64,000 nucleotides of DNA from positions 204,432-268,431 of the forward strand of contig NZ_JACHIN010000015.1 of assembly GCF_014203235.1 (NCBI RefSeq), in the 5' to 3' direction. Numbering within the stretch: the stretch's first letter is position 1; the number at the start of each line of letters is the position of its first letter. Below, piece after piece: positions 53,302 to 62,306 of this stretch. The notes beneath the pieces were generated by a model, which was given only the letters and a program-made list of their open reading frames with translations, searched no databases and was not told the origin of the DNA. The translations under genes were made by a program, and so were the position numbers. Origin of the DNA: Nonomuraea endophytica. GTDB taxonomy: Bacteria; Actinomycetota; Actinomycetes; Streptosporangiales; Streptosporangiaceae.

Positions 53302-53883
53302 TCCGCTCAGGGTGTTGTGAGCGGATCGGCCAGGGCCAGGGTGGCGGGCCTGTCGAGAGTGTGGCCCTGGGCGAAGTGGATGCCGAAGGAGCCGGGTGGC
53401 AGAGACGTAGGCGGCGACCACCTCCCGGTCAGCGAGGTCGGCGAGCGCGGGCCCGCGCCACAGCGCCAGCGCCTCCCGCAGCACCCCGGCCGCCGTCGCG
53501 GCGTCCCCTTCGGCCAGCCGCGCCTGCCCTTCCCTGGCCAGTACGGCGAAGCGGTGCGCGTCCACCTGGTCAGGACCGGCAACCAGCCGGTATCCGGCCT
53601 GTTCCGCGACGACGAGCTGGCGCACCGGGTTTTTGCCGAGTGCCGCCCGAAGCCGGGAAACCAGTGCCTGAAGGGCATTGGCCACCCCGTCCGGCGGCCG
53701 CTCAGCCCATACCCCGGCCATCAGCGTGGCCGGCGGAACGGTCCTGCCCGCCTCGACAACCAGCAGGCCAAGGAGGGTGCGTAGCCTCTGACCTGCGATC
53801 TCCACGACCTCGCCGTCCCGGCGAACCTCGAGCGGGCCGAGAATGGCGAAGGTCATGCTTGTGTCCAAGCTCACCTTCTCCAT
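53281..53883 (-). pseudogene. Truncated SARP/AfsR-type transcriptional regulator
   Basis: The protein begins with the OmpR-like winged helix of SARP regulators (FAILGPLEVRRDGEVVEIAGQ, LRTLLGLLVVEAGRTVPP). It continues into the bacterial transcriptional activation domain (DAHRFAVLAREGQARLAEGD), which breaks off after DREVVAAY. The last 30 residues are Arg/Pro/His-rich and unlike the family. Normal AfsR proteins run for hundreds more residues. Start is ATG at 53883, or 53856. Read as a 3'-deleted remnant; a small DNA-binding product is conceivable. Confidence 0.7.
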
Positions 53884-53976
53884 CCCACGATTCTGGATGA
53901 TTTCCGGCCCTTCCCCCGCCACCGACCCTCGCGAAACGGTCGGCGCACCGCCGTGAGCCGCGTAGCATCATCCGGC

Positions 53977-54549
53977 ATGGGGCTGCGTTACACGGCGACA
54001 CGCGTGCGACGGGCCGTCGTCATCTCGGCGGCGGTCGCGCTGGCGCTCGCGTCGTCGGGCTGCGCGCTCCTGCCGGGCCGGTCGATGGCCAAGGACATCG
54101 GCCAGCTCAACGTCACCAGTCCAGAACTACGCGAGGGCAAACCGTTGCCCCGCGAATATTCCTGCAAGGGCAACCAGGGCAGTCCGCCGCTGCGCTGGTC
54201 GGGTGAGCCGCTGCCGGGGGCCAAGTCGATCGCGATCGTGCTCGACACCCATACCGGCGCGAATCCCGCGGTCAACTGGGTTGTTTACAACATTCCGCCA
54301 GATTGGACCGAGCTCGGCCCCAACGCCACCGAGGCACTGCCGGGCGACGACACCGGCCAGGCCAAGGTGACGAGCGGCAAGGAAGGCTACGAGCCCCCCT
54401 GCGACGACAAGGCCACCTATCGGTTCAGCGTCTACGCGCTGGACGAGCCGGTGACGGTCGAAGGGGGCGCCTCTCTCCCCAAGGTCCTGAAGAACATCGC
54501 GGACCGGACCATCGCCCGGGGGCGACTGACGGTGGTCCACATCGAGTGA
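53977..54549 (+). CDS. PEBP (YbhB/YbcL, Raf-kinase-inhibitor-like) lipoprotein
   Basis: 190 residues. An N-terminal arginine-rich signal with ALALASSGC suggests lipid attachment (the -3 position is weak). The PEBP fold follows: KPLPREYSCKGNQGSPPLRW, the ligand-site VLDTHTGANPAVNWVVYNIP, and YRFSVYALDEPV. The bacterial family has no agreed function. ATG at 53977; TAGCAT about 14 bases upstream would fit a leaderless start. Confidence 0.88.
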   Translation: MGLRYTATRVRRAVVISAAVALALASSGCALLPGRSMAKDIGQLNVTSPELREGKPLPREYSCKGNQGSPPLRWSGEPLPGAKSIAIVLDTHTGANPAVNWVVYNIPPDWTELGPNATEALPGDDTGQAKVTSGKEGYEPPCDDKATYRFSVYALDEPVTVEGGASLPKVLKNIADRTIARGRLTVVHIE

Positions 54550-54732
54550 GAGGTCGAACACCGCAGGTAGTAATGGTTACCAATTCTTCACTTAGGGTGT
54601 GACAACGCTCATAGTGGTCCGACAGAATCAGATCCAATTGTTAGACGTCGGTGATCAATGGGGGCAGGTCGCGTCGATGGCCGCGCGATCTCACCGGCGC
54701 CACTGGGAGGCCATGGCTTTGAGGGTGGTGCA

Positions 54733-56202
54733 ATGATCGCGGTCGTAGTCAGCTTGGTCGCTGTCGTGCTCCTCGTGCTCGTCGTCGTGGCACTGGGCAT
54801 GCGTTCGATGAACAAGAGGGAGAGTTCCCTGCCTCCGGAGCGGCTGAAGGAAATGGCCGACCGGGAAGAGATGAGGACAGCGCGTTCGACCGACGAGTTC
54901 GCGGCGCACGAGCCCCGGATGAACAACTTCAGCCCGGACTTCAGCCCGATCGACGAGGTGAAGCAGCCCCGGCCGGTACGCACCGGCCAGCGTGGCAAAC
55001 GCGGCGTCGACGAGTGGGGCAACCCGAGCTCCGATGACGAGGACGAGGAGTTCTGGGCGAACATCCGCAGCGATGCGGAGGAAGGCGGCTTCGGCGCCGG
55101 CGGCACGGTCGCGGCCCGCAAGGGCGCCTCCCGCCCGGTCAACGTCGACCGTCCGATGGGCGCCCCGCGCCCGGTGAAGCCGGAGCAGCCGGTCAGCGCC
55201 GCGGCGGAACCCGACCCCAACGCCGCCACCGTCCAGCAGCCGCTCCCGCAGCGCACTCCCGCTCCCGCGGCGGCCAAGGCGAACCTGGCCGACCTGGTCG
55301 AGCCGACCCAGCACATGGAAGCGGTCCCGAGCGAGTCCCCCGCCCCGCCCACGCGCCCGTCGCGGCGGGCCAAGAAGGCGCCAGCTCCCGCTCCGTCCGC
55401 CGCCGATCTGGCCGACCAGCGCACCGTGACCTTCGCCGCCCCGACCTCGGACGTGATGAGCATCCTGGGCGCCGGCGCCCAGCCGGTGCCGCCGCCGCCC
55501 CGCCCGGAGCCCGCCCACAACAGCGGCGCCTTCCCCGCGGCCGCCACGACCCCGCCGACCTCGCCGTCGTTCACCCCCACCAACAGCGGCTCGTTCGCCG
55601 CGATCCCCAACGGCTCCCTGCACGGCGCGCCCACCAGCGACCCCTTCCCCGCCTACGTCAACAACGCCGAGACGTGGCAGAGCCCGGTCTCGCCCGCCCC
55701 CACCGCCTCCGGCTCGTGGCCGGCGACCCCGGTGCGGGACGTGCTCGACGACCCGACGCCGGTGACGCCCGGCCCGGCGGACTCCTGGCCGGCCTTCGAG
55801 GGCGCGTACGCCCCCCGGCCCGCCAACGACTTCCCGAACTCCTACGAGGTCCGCGCCGGCTGGGCCGTAGCCGACGACAGTGAGATCACCGGCCCCACGC
55901 CCGCTTCCGGCACGCCGACGGCGCCCGCCCGCGCGGTCACCGCCTACGACGACGTGCTGGCCGCGCCCACCGCGCAGCCCGCGCCCCAGCCCGCCCCCTA
56001 CCCCGCCTACGAGACGGGCGACTACGCCCCGGCCAATGCCGCCGCTCCCGGTGGCGCCGCCTGGCCGGAGCCGCCCGCGAGCGGCCCCGGCTGGCCGAGC
56101 TACGGCGAGATGTATCCCAACGGCCAGGAGCAGCAGCCGGCCCGCCAGGGCGGCCGCCGCCGGGCGCCCGATCAGCAGGACTATCCCGACTACTACCGGT
56201 GA
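54733..56202 (+). CDS. Membrane-anchored Pro/Ala-rich protein of unknown function
   Basis: 489 residues. One membrane helix (about 3-25, IAVVVSLVAVVLLVLVVVALG) is followed by a charged helix and then 400 low-complexity Pro/Ala/Ser/Thr residues with acidic patches (GNPSSDDEDEEFWANI) and tyrosine-containing short motifs near the end. No domain is recognised. ATG at 54733 has GAGGGTGG upstream; readings from further upstream lack a ribosome site. It could be a wall or division scaffold, but there is no direct evidence. Confidence 0.72.
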   Translation: MIAVVVSLVAVVLLVLVVVALGMRSMNKRESSLPPERLKEMADREEMRTARSTDEFAAHEPRMNNFSPDFSPIDEVKQPRPVRTGQRGKRGVDEWGNPSSDDEDEEFWANIRSDAEEGGFGAGGTVAARKGASRPVNVDRPMGAPRPVKPEQPVSAAAEPDPNAATVQQPLPQRTPAPAAAKANLADLVEPTQHMEAVPSESPAPPTRPSRRAKKAPAPAPSAADLADQRTVTFAAPTSDVMSILGAGAQPVPPPPRPEPAHNSGAFPAAATTPPTSPSFTPTNSGSFAAIPNGSLHGAPTSDPFPAYVNNAETWQSPVSPAPTASGSWPATPVRDVLDDPTPVTPGPADSWPAFEGAYAPRPANDFPNSYEVRAGWAVADDSEITGPTPASGTPTAPARAVTAYDDVLAAPTAQPAPQPAPYPAYETGDYAPANAAAPGGAAWPEPPASGPGWPSYGEMYPNGQEQQPARQGGRRRAPDQQDYPDYYR

Positions 56203-56260
56203 TCATCAAAAGCCCGCGTAAGGCGTAATCCCTGGTCAGTAGGGCACTAGAGTTGCTCGC

Positions 56261-58477
56261 ATGATCAGGGACACACAGAGTAGCGTGATCCGCACGCTCC
56301 GATACGACCTGCCCGCCTCACTGGTGGTGTTCCTCGTCGCGGTGCCCCTGTCCTTGGGCATCGCCATGGCCTCCGGGGCGCCGCTCGCCGCGGGCCTGAT
56401 CTCGGGCGTGGTGGGCGGCATCGTGGCGGGTGCGCTGGGCGGCTCCGCCGTACAGGTGAGCGGGCCCGCCGCCGGTCTGTCGCTCGTCGTGGTGGATTTG
56501 GTGCACACATACGGCTGGCGCGCCACCTGCATGATCACTCTGCTGGCCGGCGCGGTGCAGATCGTCCTCGGCCTCTTCCGCGCGGCGCGGGCCACGCTGG
56601 CCGTCTCGCCCGCGGTCATCCACGGCACACTGGCCGGGGTGGGCGTGGTCATCGCCCTGTCGCAGTTGCACGTCGTGCTCGGCGGCAGCCCGCAGACCTC
56701 GGCCGTGGCCAACCTCATCGAGCTGCCCGCGCAGATCGCCGCCCATCATGATCATGGCTTCGCGGTCGGGGTGCTGACGATCGCGGTGCTGGCGATCTGG
56801 ACGAGGCTCCCGAAACCGGTCAGGGCCGTGCCGGCGCCGCTGGCCGCGCTGCTCGTCGCCTCGGTGACCGCGTGGGCGTTCGGCTGGAACGTGACAAGGG
56901 TCGACCTGTCCGGCAGCTTCACCGACTGGGCCTTCCCGGTGCTGCCGCAGGGCGACGGGCACCGTATCGTCGTCGCGGTGCTTCTCGTCGCGCTGCTGGC
57001 CAGCGTGGAGTCGCTGCTGTGCTCGGTCGCGGTCGACGGCACGCACAAGGGCCCGCGCTCCGACCTCGACACCGAGCTGACCGGCCAGGGCGTGGCCAAC
57101 ATGGTGACCGGGGCGCTCGGCGGGGTGCCGGTGGCCGGCGCGATCGTGCGCAGCACGGCCAACGTCAAGGCGGGCGCGCGCAGCCGCTGGTCGGCGGTGC
57201 TGCACGGCGTCTGGATGCTGGTGTTCGCGCTGGGCTTCGGCTGGTCGATCCAGCTCATCCCGATGGAGGCGCTGGCGGCGCTGCTGGTCTTCATCGGCGT
57301 GCAGATGGTCAACCTGGGCCACGTCAGGAAGGTGCACGGCCACGGCGAGGTGCCCGTCTACATCGTGACCCTGATTGGCGTCGTCGTGCTCGGGCTGGCC
57401 GAGGGCGTGGTGGCCGGGCTGGGCCTGGCCGCGCTGCTGGCCCTGCGCCGGTTGACGTGGGTGACGGTGAACGTGCGCCCGGAGGAGGACGGCCACTACC
57501 ACGCGACGATCTCCGGCTCGCTCACCTTCCTCGGCGTGCCCCGGCTCACCCACGAGCTGCGCTCGATCCCCGAGGGCGCCAGCGTCGACCTCGACCTCAA
57601 CATCGACTTCATGGACAACGCCGCGTTCGAGGCGATCCACTCGTGGCGGGTGGACCACGAGCGGATGGGCGGCCACGTCGACATCGACGACATCCACGAC
57701 GAGTGGTACGCGATGGCGGCCTCGGGCTCGCGCATGTTCCCCGCGAAAACCCCGCCGCGGGCGCCGGACCGCTGGTGGCTGCCGTGGGCGCACCGCCGAC
57801 GGCGCACCGTCCGGCCGTCGCTGGTGCCGCAGCAGGTCGGACCGGTCGAGGCCGAGTGCCAGCTGACGGCGGGCGCGCGTGAGTTCCATCGGCGTACGGC
57901 TCCGCTGGTCCGTCCCATCTTCACCGAACTGGCCCACAAGCAGACGCCCTCGCACCTGTTCATCACCTGCGCCGACTCGCGGGTGATGCCCAGCCTGATC
58001 ACCGCGAGCGGGCCCGGTGACCTGTTCACCGTGCGCAACATAGGCAATCTCGTGCCGCGGCGCGGCGGCGAGCCGCACGACGACTCGGTCGTGGCGGCGA
58101 TCGAGTACGCCACCCAGGTCCTGGGCGTGCGGACGATCACGGTGTGCGGGCACTCGGGCTGCGGCGCGATGGCCGGGCTGCTGAGCGGCGGGGTCCAGGC
58201 GGGCAGCCTGCCGGGGCTGCGGCGCTGGCTGCGGCACGGCAACCACAGCCTGGCCCGGTTCATCGACACCGAGAGCGACGGGAGCGACAGCGGGCCGCTG
58301 GATCGGCTGTGCCGGGTCAACGTGCAGCAGCAGTTGCTCAACCTGCGCACGTACCGGCGGGTGGACGAGCAGGTGAAGGCCGGGGAGCTGGAGCTGGTCG
58401 GGCTCTACTTCGACATCGGGTCGGCTCGGGTGCACATGCTGCCGCCGCTGCCTTCTACGCTCTCGGTGAAGAGGTGA
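56261..58477 (+). CDS. SulP-type anion transporter fused to beta-carbonic anhydrase
   Basis: 738 residues. The SulP membrane domain (about 15-395, ten or more helices; SGPAAGLSLVVVDL, AGAIVRSTANVKAGARSRWS) is followed by a STAS domain (about 405-495). A beta-carbonic anhydrase at about 535-735 has zinc ligands C570 and D572 (CADSR), H631 and C634 (GHSGC). Fusions of this kind move bicarbonate and interconvert it with CO2. ATG at 56261; the leader is short. It is an independent transcription unit close to the SDR gene. Confidence 0.93.
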   Translation: MIRDTQSSVIRTLRYDLPASLVVFLVAVPLSLGIAMASGAPLAAGLISGVVGGIVAGALGGSAVQVSGPAAGLSLVVVDLVHTYGWRATCMITLLAGAVQIVLGLFRAARATLAVSPAVIHGTLAGVGVVIALSQLHVVLGGSPQTSAVANLIELPAQIAAHHDHGFAVGVLTIAVLAIWTRLPKPVRAVPAPLAALLVASVTAWAFGWNVTRVDLSGSFTDWAFPVLPQGDGHRIVVAVLLVALLASVESLLCSVAVDGTHKGPRSDLDTELTGQGVANMVTGALGGVPVAGAIVRSTANVKAGARSRWSAVLHGVWMLVFALGFGWSIQLIPMEALAALLVFIGVQMVNLGHVRKVHGHGEVPVYIVTLIGVVVLGLAEGVVAGLGLAALLALRRLTWVTVNVRPEEDGHYHATISGSLTFLGVPRLTHELRSIPEGASVDLDLNIDFMDNAAFEAIHSWRVDHERMGGHVDIDDIHDEWYAMAASGSRMFPAKTPPRAPDRWWLPWAHRRRRTVRPSLVPQQVGPVEAECQLTAGAREFHRRTAPLVRPIFTELAHKQTPSHLFITCADSRVMPSLITASGPGDLFTVRNIGNLVPRRGGEPHDDSVVAAIEYATQVLGVRTITVCGHSGCGAMAGLLSGGVQAGSLPGLRRWLRHGNHSLARFIDTESDGSDSGPLDRLCRVNVQQQLLNLRTYRRVDEQVKAGELELVGLYFDIGSARVHMLPPLPSTLSVKR

Positions 58478-58511
58478 AGGATTTGGCGGGCCGTACGCGA
58501 AGAATGCAGTT

Positions 58512-59525
58512 ATGAGAGTTCTGGTCATCGGAGGTTCCGCGTTCCTCGGCCGCGCGATCGTGCAGGAAGCGCTCGACAGGGGACATGAGGTCACGACGTT
58601 CAACAGGGGTCGGAGCGCGCCGGACCTGCCGGGTGTGGAGGCGGTGCACGGGGATCGCGAGGTCACTGCCGACCTGGAGCGGCTGGTCGACGGGCGCACC
58701 TGGGATCTGGTGGTTGACTCCTCCGGCTATGTGCCGAAGGTGGTGGGCGATGCGGTGCGGCTGCTGTCCGGGCGGGCGGCGACGTACGCCTTCATCTCCA
58801 CCATCTCGGCCTTCAAGAACTTTCCCGCCGAGCAGACCTCGGAGGACAGCCCGCTCTGGGACTGCGCGCCGGACGCCGGTCCCGACGCCGGTGACTACGG
58901 CGTGCTCAAGGCGGGCTGTGAACGCGCCGTCGAGCAGGGCTTCGCGGGCAACGCCCTGATCATCCAGCCCGGCCTCATCCTCGGCCCGTACGAGAACGTC
59001 GCCCGCCTGCCGTGGTGGCTGAACAGGATCTCGAAGGGCGGGAAGGTGCTGGCCCCCGGCGACCCGGCGCAGCCCATGCAGCTCATCGACGCCCGCGACA
59101 TCGCCGTCTTCACGCTGGACCAGGCCGAGAAGGGCGTGGCCGACCGGTTCGTCGTGACCGGGCCGGAGGGCAACACCACCTACGGCGAGTGGCTGGAGAT
59201 GTGCAAGCGGGAGACCGGGTCGGACGCGGAGTTCGTGTGGGTCGCCGATGACTTCCTGATCGAGCACGAGGCCGGCGTGTGGATGGAGCTGCCGCTGTGG
59301 GCGCCCGCCCAGCCCGACATGGCCAACTTCTGGACCGTCTCCACCGCCAAGGCCGAGGCGGCGGGGCTGCGCAGCCGTTCGGTGGCCGACACCGTGCGCG
59401 ACACCTGGGAATGGCTGCGGCACATCCCCGAGGACGAGCGGGTCTTTGGCAAGAAGCACGCGCACGGCATCGCGCCCGAGAAGGAGCAGGCGATCCTGGC
59501 CGCCTGGGCCGCCCGTTCTGCGTAA
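58512..59525 (+). CDS. NAD-dependent epimerase/dehydratase (extended SDR)
   Basis: 337 residues. The NAD(P) motif GGSAFLGRAIVQEAL (about 7-21) is typical of atypical/extended SDRs (isoflavone-reductase-like, RNA-binding-like subgroup). The catalytic TyrxxxLys is only partly kept (DYGVLKAGCERAV). The C-terminal part is WxxP-rich. Substrate unknown. It begins 34 bp after the transporter fusion and may share its transcript. ATG start. Confidence 0.82.
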   Translation: MRVLVIGGSAFLGRAIVQEALDRGHEVTTFNRGRSAPDLPGVEAVHGDREVTADLERLVDGRTWDLVVDSSGYVPKVVGDAVRLLSGRAATYAFISTISAFKNFPAEQTSEDSPLWDCAPDAGPDAGDYGVLKAGCERAVEQGFAGNALIIQPGLILGPYENVARLPWWLNRISKGGKVLAPGDPAQPMQLIDARDIAVFTLDQAEKGVADRFVVTGPEGNTTYGEWLEMCKRETGSDAEFVWVADDFLIEHEAGVWMELPLWAPAQPDMANFWTVSTAKAEAAGLRSRSVADTVRDTWEWLRHIPEDERVFGKKHAHGIAPEKEQAILAAWAARSA

Positions 59526-59588
59526 TCTTCCGCAGACGGGAACATCCTCCGGTTCTAGCGTGTAAAGCGTCCCGACTCCCAGGGACGT

Positions 59589-59628
59589 GAGTGAGGGGCG
59601 GGGTTGCCGATGCCTCCGCCTCTCACTC
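59589..59628. terminator. Hairpin terminator between the SDR and acetyltransferase genes
   Basis: GAGTGAGGGGCGGG pairs with TCCGCCTCTCACTC over a 14-bp stem (two G-U pairs) with a 12-base loop. It lies between two convergent genes and can act on both. Confidence 0.7.
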
Positions 59629-59631
59629 CGC

Positions 59632-60099
59632 TCACTCCGCCAGGGCCCGCAACGGCTCGTCGGTGAGCCGGTAGACGGTCCACTCGTCCATGGGGATGGC
59701 GCCCAGCTTCTTGTAGAAGCCGATGGCAGGCGCATTCCAGTCGAGAACCGACCATTCCAGGCGTTGGTACTCCCGTTCCACACAGATCTTGGCCAACTCG
59801 GCCAGCAGCGCCCTGCCGTACCCGCCGCCTCGGTGCTGCGGGCGCACGAAGAGATCCTCAAGATAGATCCCGTGTACGCCACGCCAGGTCGAGAAGCTCA
59901 GAAACCACAACGCGAACCCGGCCAGCTCCCCATCCTCCTCAGCCACATGCGCGAAGGCAGCAGGCCGCTCCCCGAAAAGCGCCGCGTGCAACTGCTCCTC
60001 GGTCGCCCTGGCCTCATGCGGCACCTTCTCGTACTCGGCCAGCTCACCGACCATGGCCAGGATCTCGGAGACGTCATCGGGGGTCGCGGGTCGAATCAT
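59632..60099 (-). CDS. GNAT family N-acetyltransferase
   Basis: 155 residues. Acetyl-CoA site RPQHRGGGYGRALLAEL (about 88-104), followed by LDWNAPAIGFYKKLGA, the pattern of diamine/thialysine acetyltransferases. It acetylates a small amine; the substrate is not determined. ATG at 60099; a longer reading to 60135 adds a few residues without a better ribosome site. The last gene before the composition changes, apart from a short membrane peptide. Confidence 0.88.
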   Translation of the reverse strand: MIRPATPDDVSEILAMVGELAEYEKVPHEARATEEQLHAALFGERPAAFAHVAEEDGELAGFALWFLSFSTWRGVHGIYLEDLFVRPQHRGGGYGRALLAELAKICVEREYQRLEWSVLDWNAPAIGFYKKLGAIPMDEWTVYRLTDEPLRALAE

Positions 60100-60131
60100 G
60101 TGCCCCAGGCTAACCGAGCCCCAACCGGACC

Positions 60132-60320
60132 TCATCCACCCGTGGGCGGATCCGGAGGCGGAGGTTCGGTGGGCGGCCAGATGCCCAGCAGCAACACGAC
60201 GATGAGCCCCGCCGAGGCTCCGGCGACACGGCCCATGCGGAGGTGCGGCCGAACCCAGGTCCGGCCGCCTCCAGGGCGTCGCCGGTAGTGCCCCTTCACG
60301 TACTGCCGCCTGTCGGCCAT
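60132..60320 (-). CDS. Small membrane protein (62 aa)
   Basis: 62 residues: a basic N-terminus (DRRQYVKGHYRRRPGGG), one membrane helix (about 33-50, VAGASAGLIVVLLLGIW) and a short Pro-rich tail. The layout is like small actinobacterial membrane peptides. The start is uncertain (ATG at 60320 has no good ribosome site). It lies 32 bp upstream of the acetyltransferase and may be co-transcribed. Confidence 0.5.
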   Translation of the reverse strand: MADRRQYVKGHYRRRPGGGRTWVRPHLRMGRVAGASAGLIVVLLLGIWPPTEPPPPDPPTGG

Positions 60321-60942
60321 ATGCGGACCGTAGACAGGAAAAGGGGAACGTTCCAGCCAGACTATGGTGACGAACCGGACTGCACCCATCCGCCTCGTTA
60401 CGGCGAGGTCATCCCCAATCTGCCTCGGTCACGCGACCATCGCCGAGACTGTGGACGCCTCTTCCCGGAACAAGATGATCTCGGGCGATGAGCGGTTGAC
60501 GTGCTCCTGAGTCTCACAGCCACCGAACAGGCGATCTTGGAGGGTGCTCCGCCCAGGTCAGAGGGGAGGAAGGTGACGAGCCGGCCTGTAGGCCGGGTTC
60601 TAGATGAGCATGATTGCTACCTGCGGCGATGCGGGCAACGAGCTAGTTGACCTGCGAAAACGTTGCGGTCCCTTGTCATCATCTGACGGTGCGATCCACT
60701 GCGATGTGCCCTTGATGTGCCCTGATCTTGGGAACGTTCGATCAGCGACTTCTTTAGTGTGAAGCAGACATCGCGATCAAGGAATCAGGTGTGCTGCCTG
60801 GTCAAGGCCGTGATTCCTGTGCACTGACGTGCATGTTCAGCCCCTGCTGGGCACCTCGGATGCCACTCACTTTGTCACTGGCTCCAAAGCATGTAACCCG
60901 AATCGCTGGAACCTCTCAGAGGGTGATCGCGTTTGTAGGATA
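60321..60942. other. Transition region without a supported gene
   Basis: About 620 bp where codon-like G+C bias ends and overall G+C falls. It includes hairpins CCGGCC-TGTA-GGCCGG (60581-60596) and AGGAATCA...TGATTCCT (60780-60787 with 60811-60818). A 45-codon frame at 60363-60497 has no recognisable content. Likely the junction between the core chromosome and an accessory segment; no att-type repeat was identified. Confidence 0.5.
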
Positions 60943-61056
60943 ATGACTGAGAATCTGTCAGCCCTGGAACGTATCTTCCCCAAGAACCCGGCAGACGACT
61001 TCGCCACAAGAACCATAGGGGTGTTCGATGCTCAAGACATATCGCGTAGTGAATGA
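60943..61056 (+). CDS. Possible short leader peptide (37 aa)
   Basis: 37 codons from ATG 60943 to a stop at 61056, overlapping the next gene by 29 bases in another frame. AGGA lies close upstream. Charged, helical composition (LSALERIFPKNPADDF) without a known family. It may regulate the next gene by coupling, or may not be translated. Confidence 0.25.
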   Translation: MTENLSALERIFPKNPADDFATRTIGVFDAQDISRSE

Positions 61057-61840
61057 CGTGCTCATGGAGTCTCTGCTTAGCCAGGTAGCGAATAGTGGCG
61101 TGATCGAGCGTAGCACCGAATGGGAAGGGAGGGTGACGTTTGGCGTTGGGAGCTTTGGGCGAAAAGCTTCTACCAAGAGGGCCAATGGCCGTGCCCAGGC
61201 AAGCGCACATCATCAGATAGAGAGTGTCGTTGAAGCACTCCGAGAGCATGGGCAGCTTCGCGATTACCGCCCCGAACGCACACACGAATTGTATAAGCGG
61301 AGCGAACTCATGCCCGATCGGCCATATGTTCGAGAGTTCAACATTGCGGCAACCCCCGTATATCTCCCCGTCCCCGAGCATCTCCAGGATGTTCGCGGCC
61401 CCATACTCACCGTCTGGGTTTGTGATCCCATTGGGGAAGTCGGATTCATCGACAAGGAGCACGATGGCAGCTTTGCATGGGATTGGGTTGGGACCTACGT
61501 ATTCCTAGTCGAGGAGATTCGAGAGGCGAGTGTCCGTCCCTTTATGTCCGGCATCTCGGCATTGTGTGCCGTGGTCAACTTTGTTGCAGGCCATGATCCG
61601 TGCGGGCAACCAGATCAGATCCACTCGTGTACCCGCAAGAATGGGGAGCCATGGGGGCGAGATCTGTCAATACACCCCATAGAAAAGCTTAGTAAGGTCG
61701 GCGGCATAGCCGGACGTAAACGCAACATTGAGACCGTGTACAAGATCGTCCACATGACCAATGAACAAGCAACTCTAATTGATGGCGAAGAAGTACGACT
61801 CAATGACATCCTTGCCTATCCTTTGTACATCGCCGAATAA
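61028..61840 (+). CDS. Accessory protein of unknown function (270 aa)
   Basis: 270 residues, ATG preceded by AGGGG at six bases. Codon use is far less G+C-biased than in the first 60 kb, as expected for acquired DNA. No membrane helix or signal. The protein looks like an alpha/beta globular domain (VREFNIAATPVYLPV, ILTVWVCDPIGEVGF, DWVGTYVFLVEEIREA), with a Lys/Arg-rich region near residues 45-60. I do not recognise a family. It lies alone between two non-coding gaps. Confidence 0.7.
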   Translation: MLKTYRVVNDVLMESLLSQVANSGVIERSTEWEGRVTFGVGSFGRKASTKRANGRAQASAHHQIESVVEALREHGQLRDYRPERTHELYKRSELMPDRPYVREFNIAATPVYLPVPEHLQDVRGPILTVWVCDPIGEVGFIDKEHDGSFAWDWVGTYVFLVEEIREASVRPFMSGISALCAVVNFVAGHDPCGQPDQIHSCTRKNGEPWGRDLSIHPIEKLSKVGGIAGRKRNIETVYKIVHMTNEQATLIDGEEVRLNDILAYPLYIAE

Positions 61841-62306
61841 CGCTACCTCATACCCCCTCCTGCCTGCCCGTCTGCCGTCGTCCCACCCGCAGGGATAGCG
61901 GGGCTGCCTGGGCGTGCGCCCGGTGCCACGGTCGTGATGGAGCGTGGGCGGCCCCGCGGCTGGTCTGCTAGGGCTTGTCCTGGGGCGTCGGCAGGCGGGC
62001 AGGCTTCCACCTCAACCACTCCACCACCGCACGTCGCGATCTTGAGCTGCCCGGAGCCGGAGCGCCCCCGCCAGAGGCATGCCGTAACCCCGGCCTCGTG
62101 ACTGGCTCAGCTTGCGCTTAGCGAGCGTGACCCCGTGAGCGGAGCACCGCGCCCCCGTAGCGGCCCTGTCCTCGTTCGCGCCAGCCGACCGGCGCTCATG
62201 CGGCCCGGTGCGGGAGCCCAAGTGGACGCAGCCGGCCCGCGCCGAGTCGGCGGCGCGTGCGGCCTGTCAGGGCCGCTTTAAGTTTGAGAAGAAAGTTCTC
62301 ACAGCA
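61841..62306. other. Non-coding gap in the accessory segment
   Basis: 466 bp that swings back to high G+C. It contains a long-range inverted repeat: CCTGCCTGCCCGTCTGCCG at 61859 against CGGCAGGCGGGCAGGC at 61989-62004. No open frame has convincing coding character. It could be the remnant of a replaced gene, and marks the accessory segment as mosaic. Confidence 0.5.

Noticed and set aside
60363..60497. A 45-codon frame after the acetyltransferase region
   Set aside because: No ribosome site, no family and no coding bias; it lies in the transition zone.
60578..60601. Resemblance of GAGCCGGCCTGTAGGCCGGGTTCT to the 3' end of RNase P RNA read in reverse
   Set aside because: The rest of the RNA core, including the conserved 5' stretch, is not found nearby. 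The stretch is also a self-complementary hairpin, so the match may be chance.
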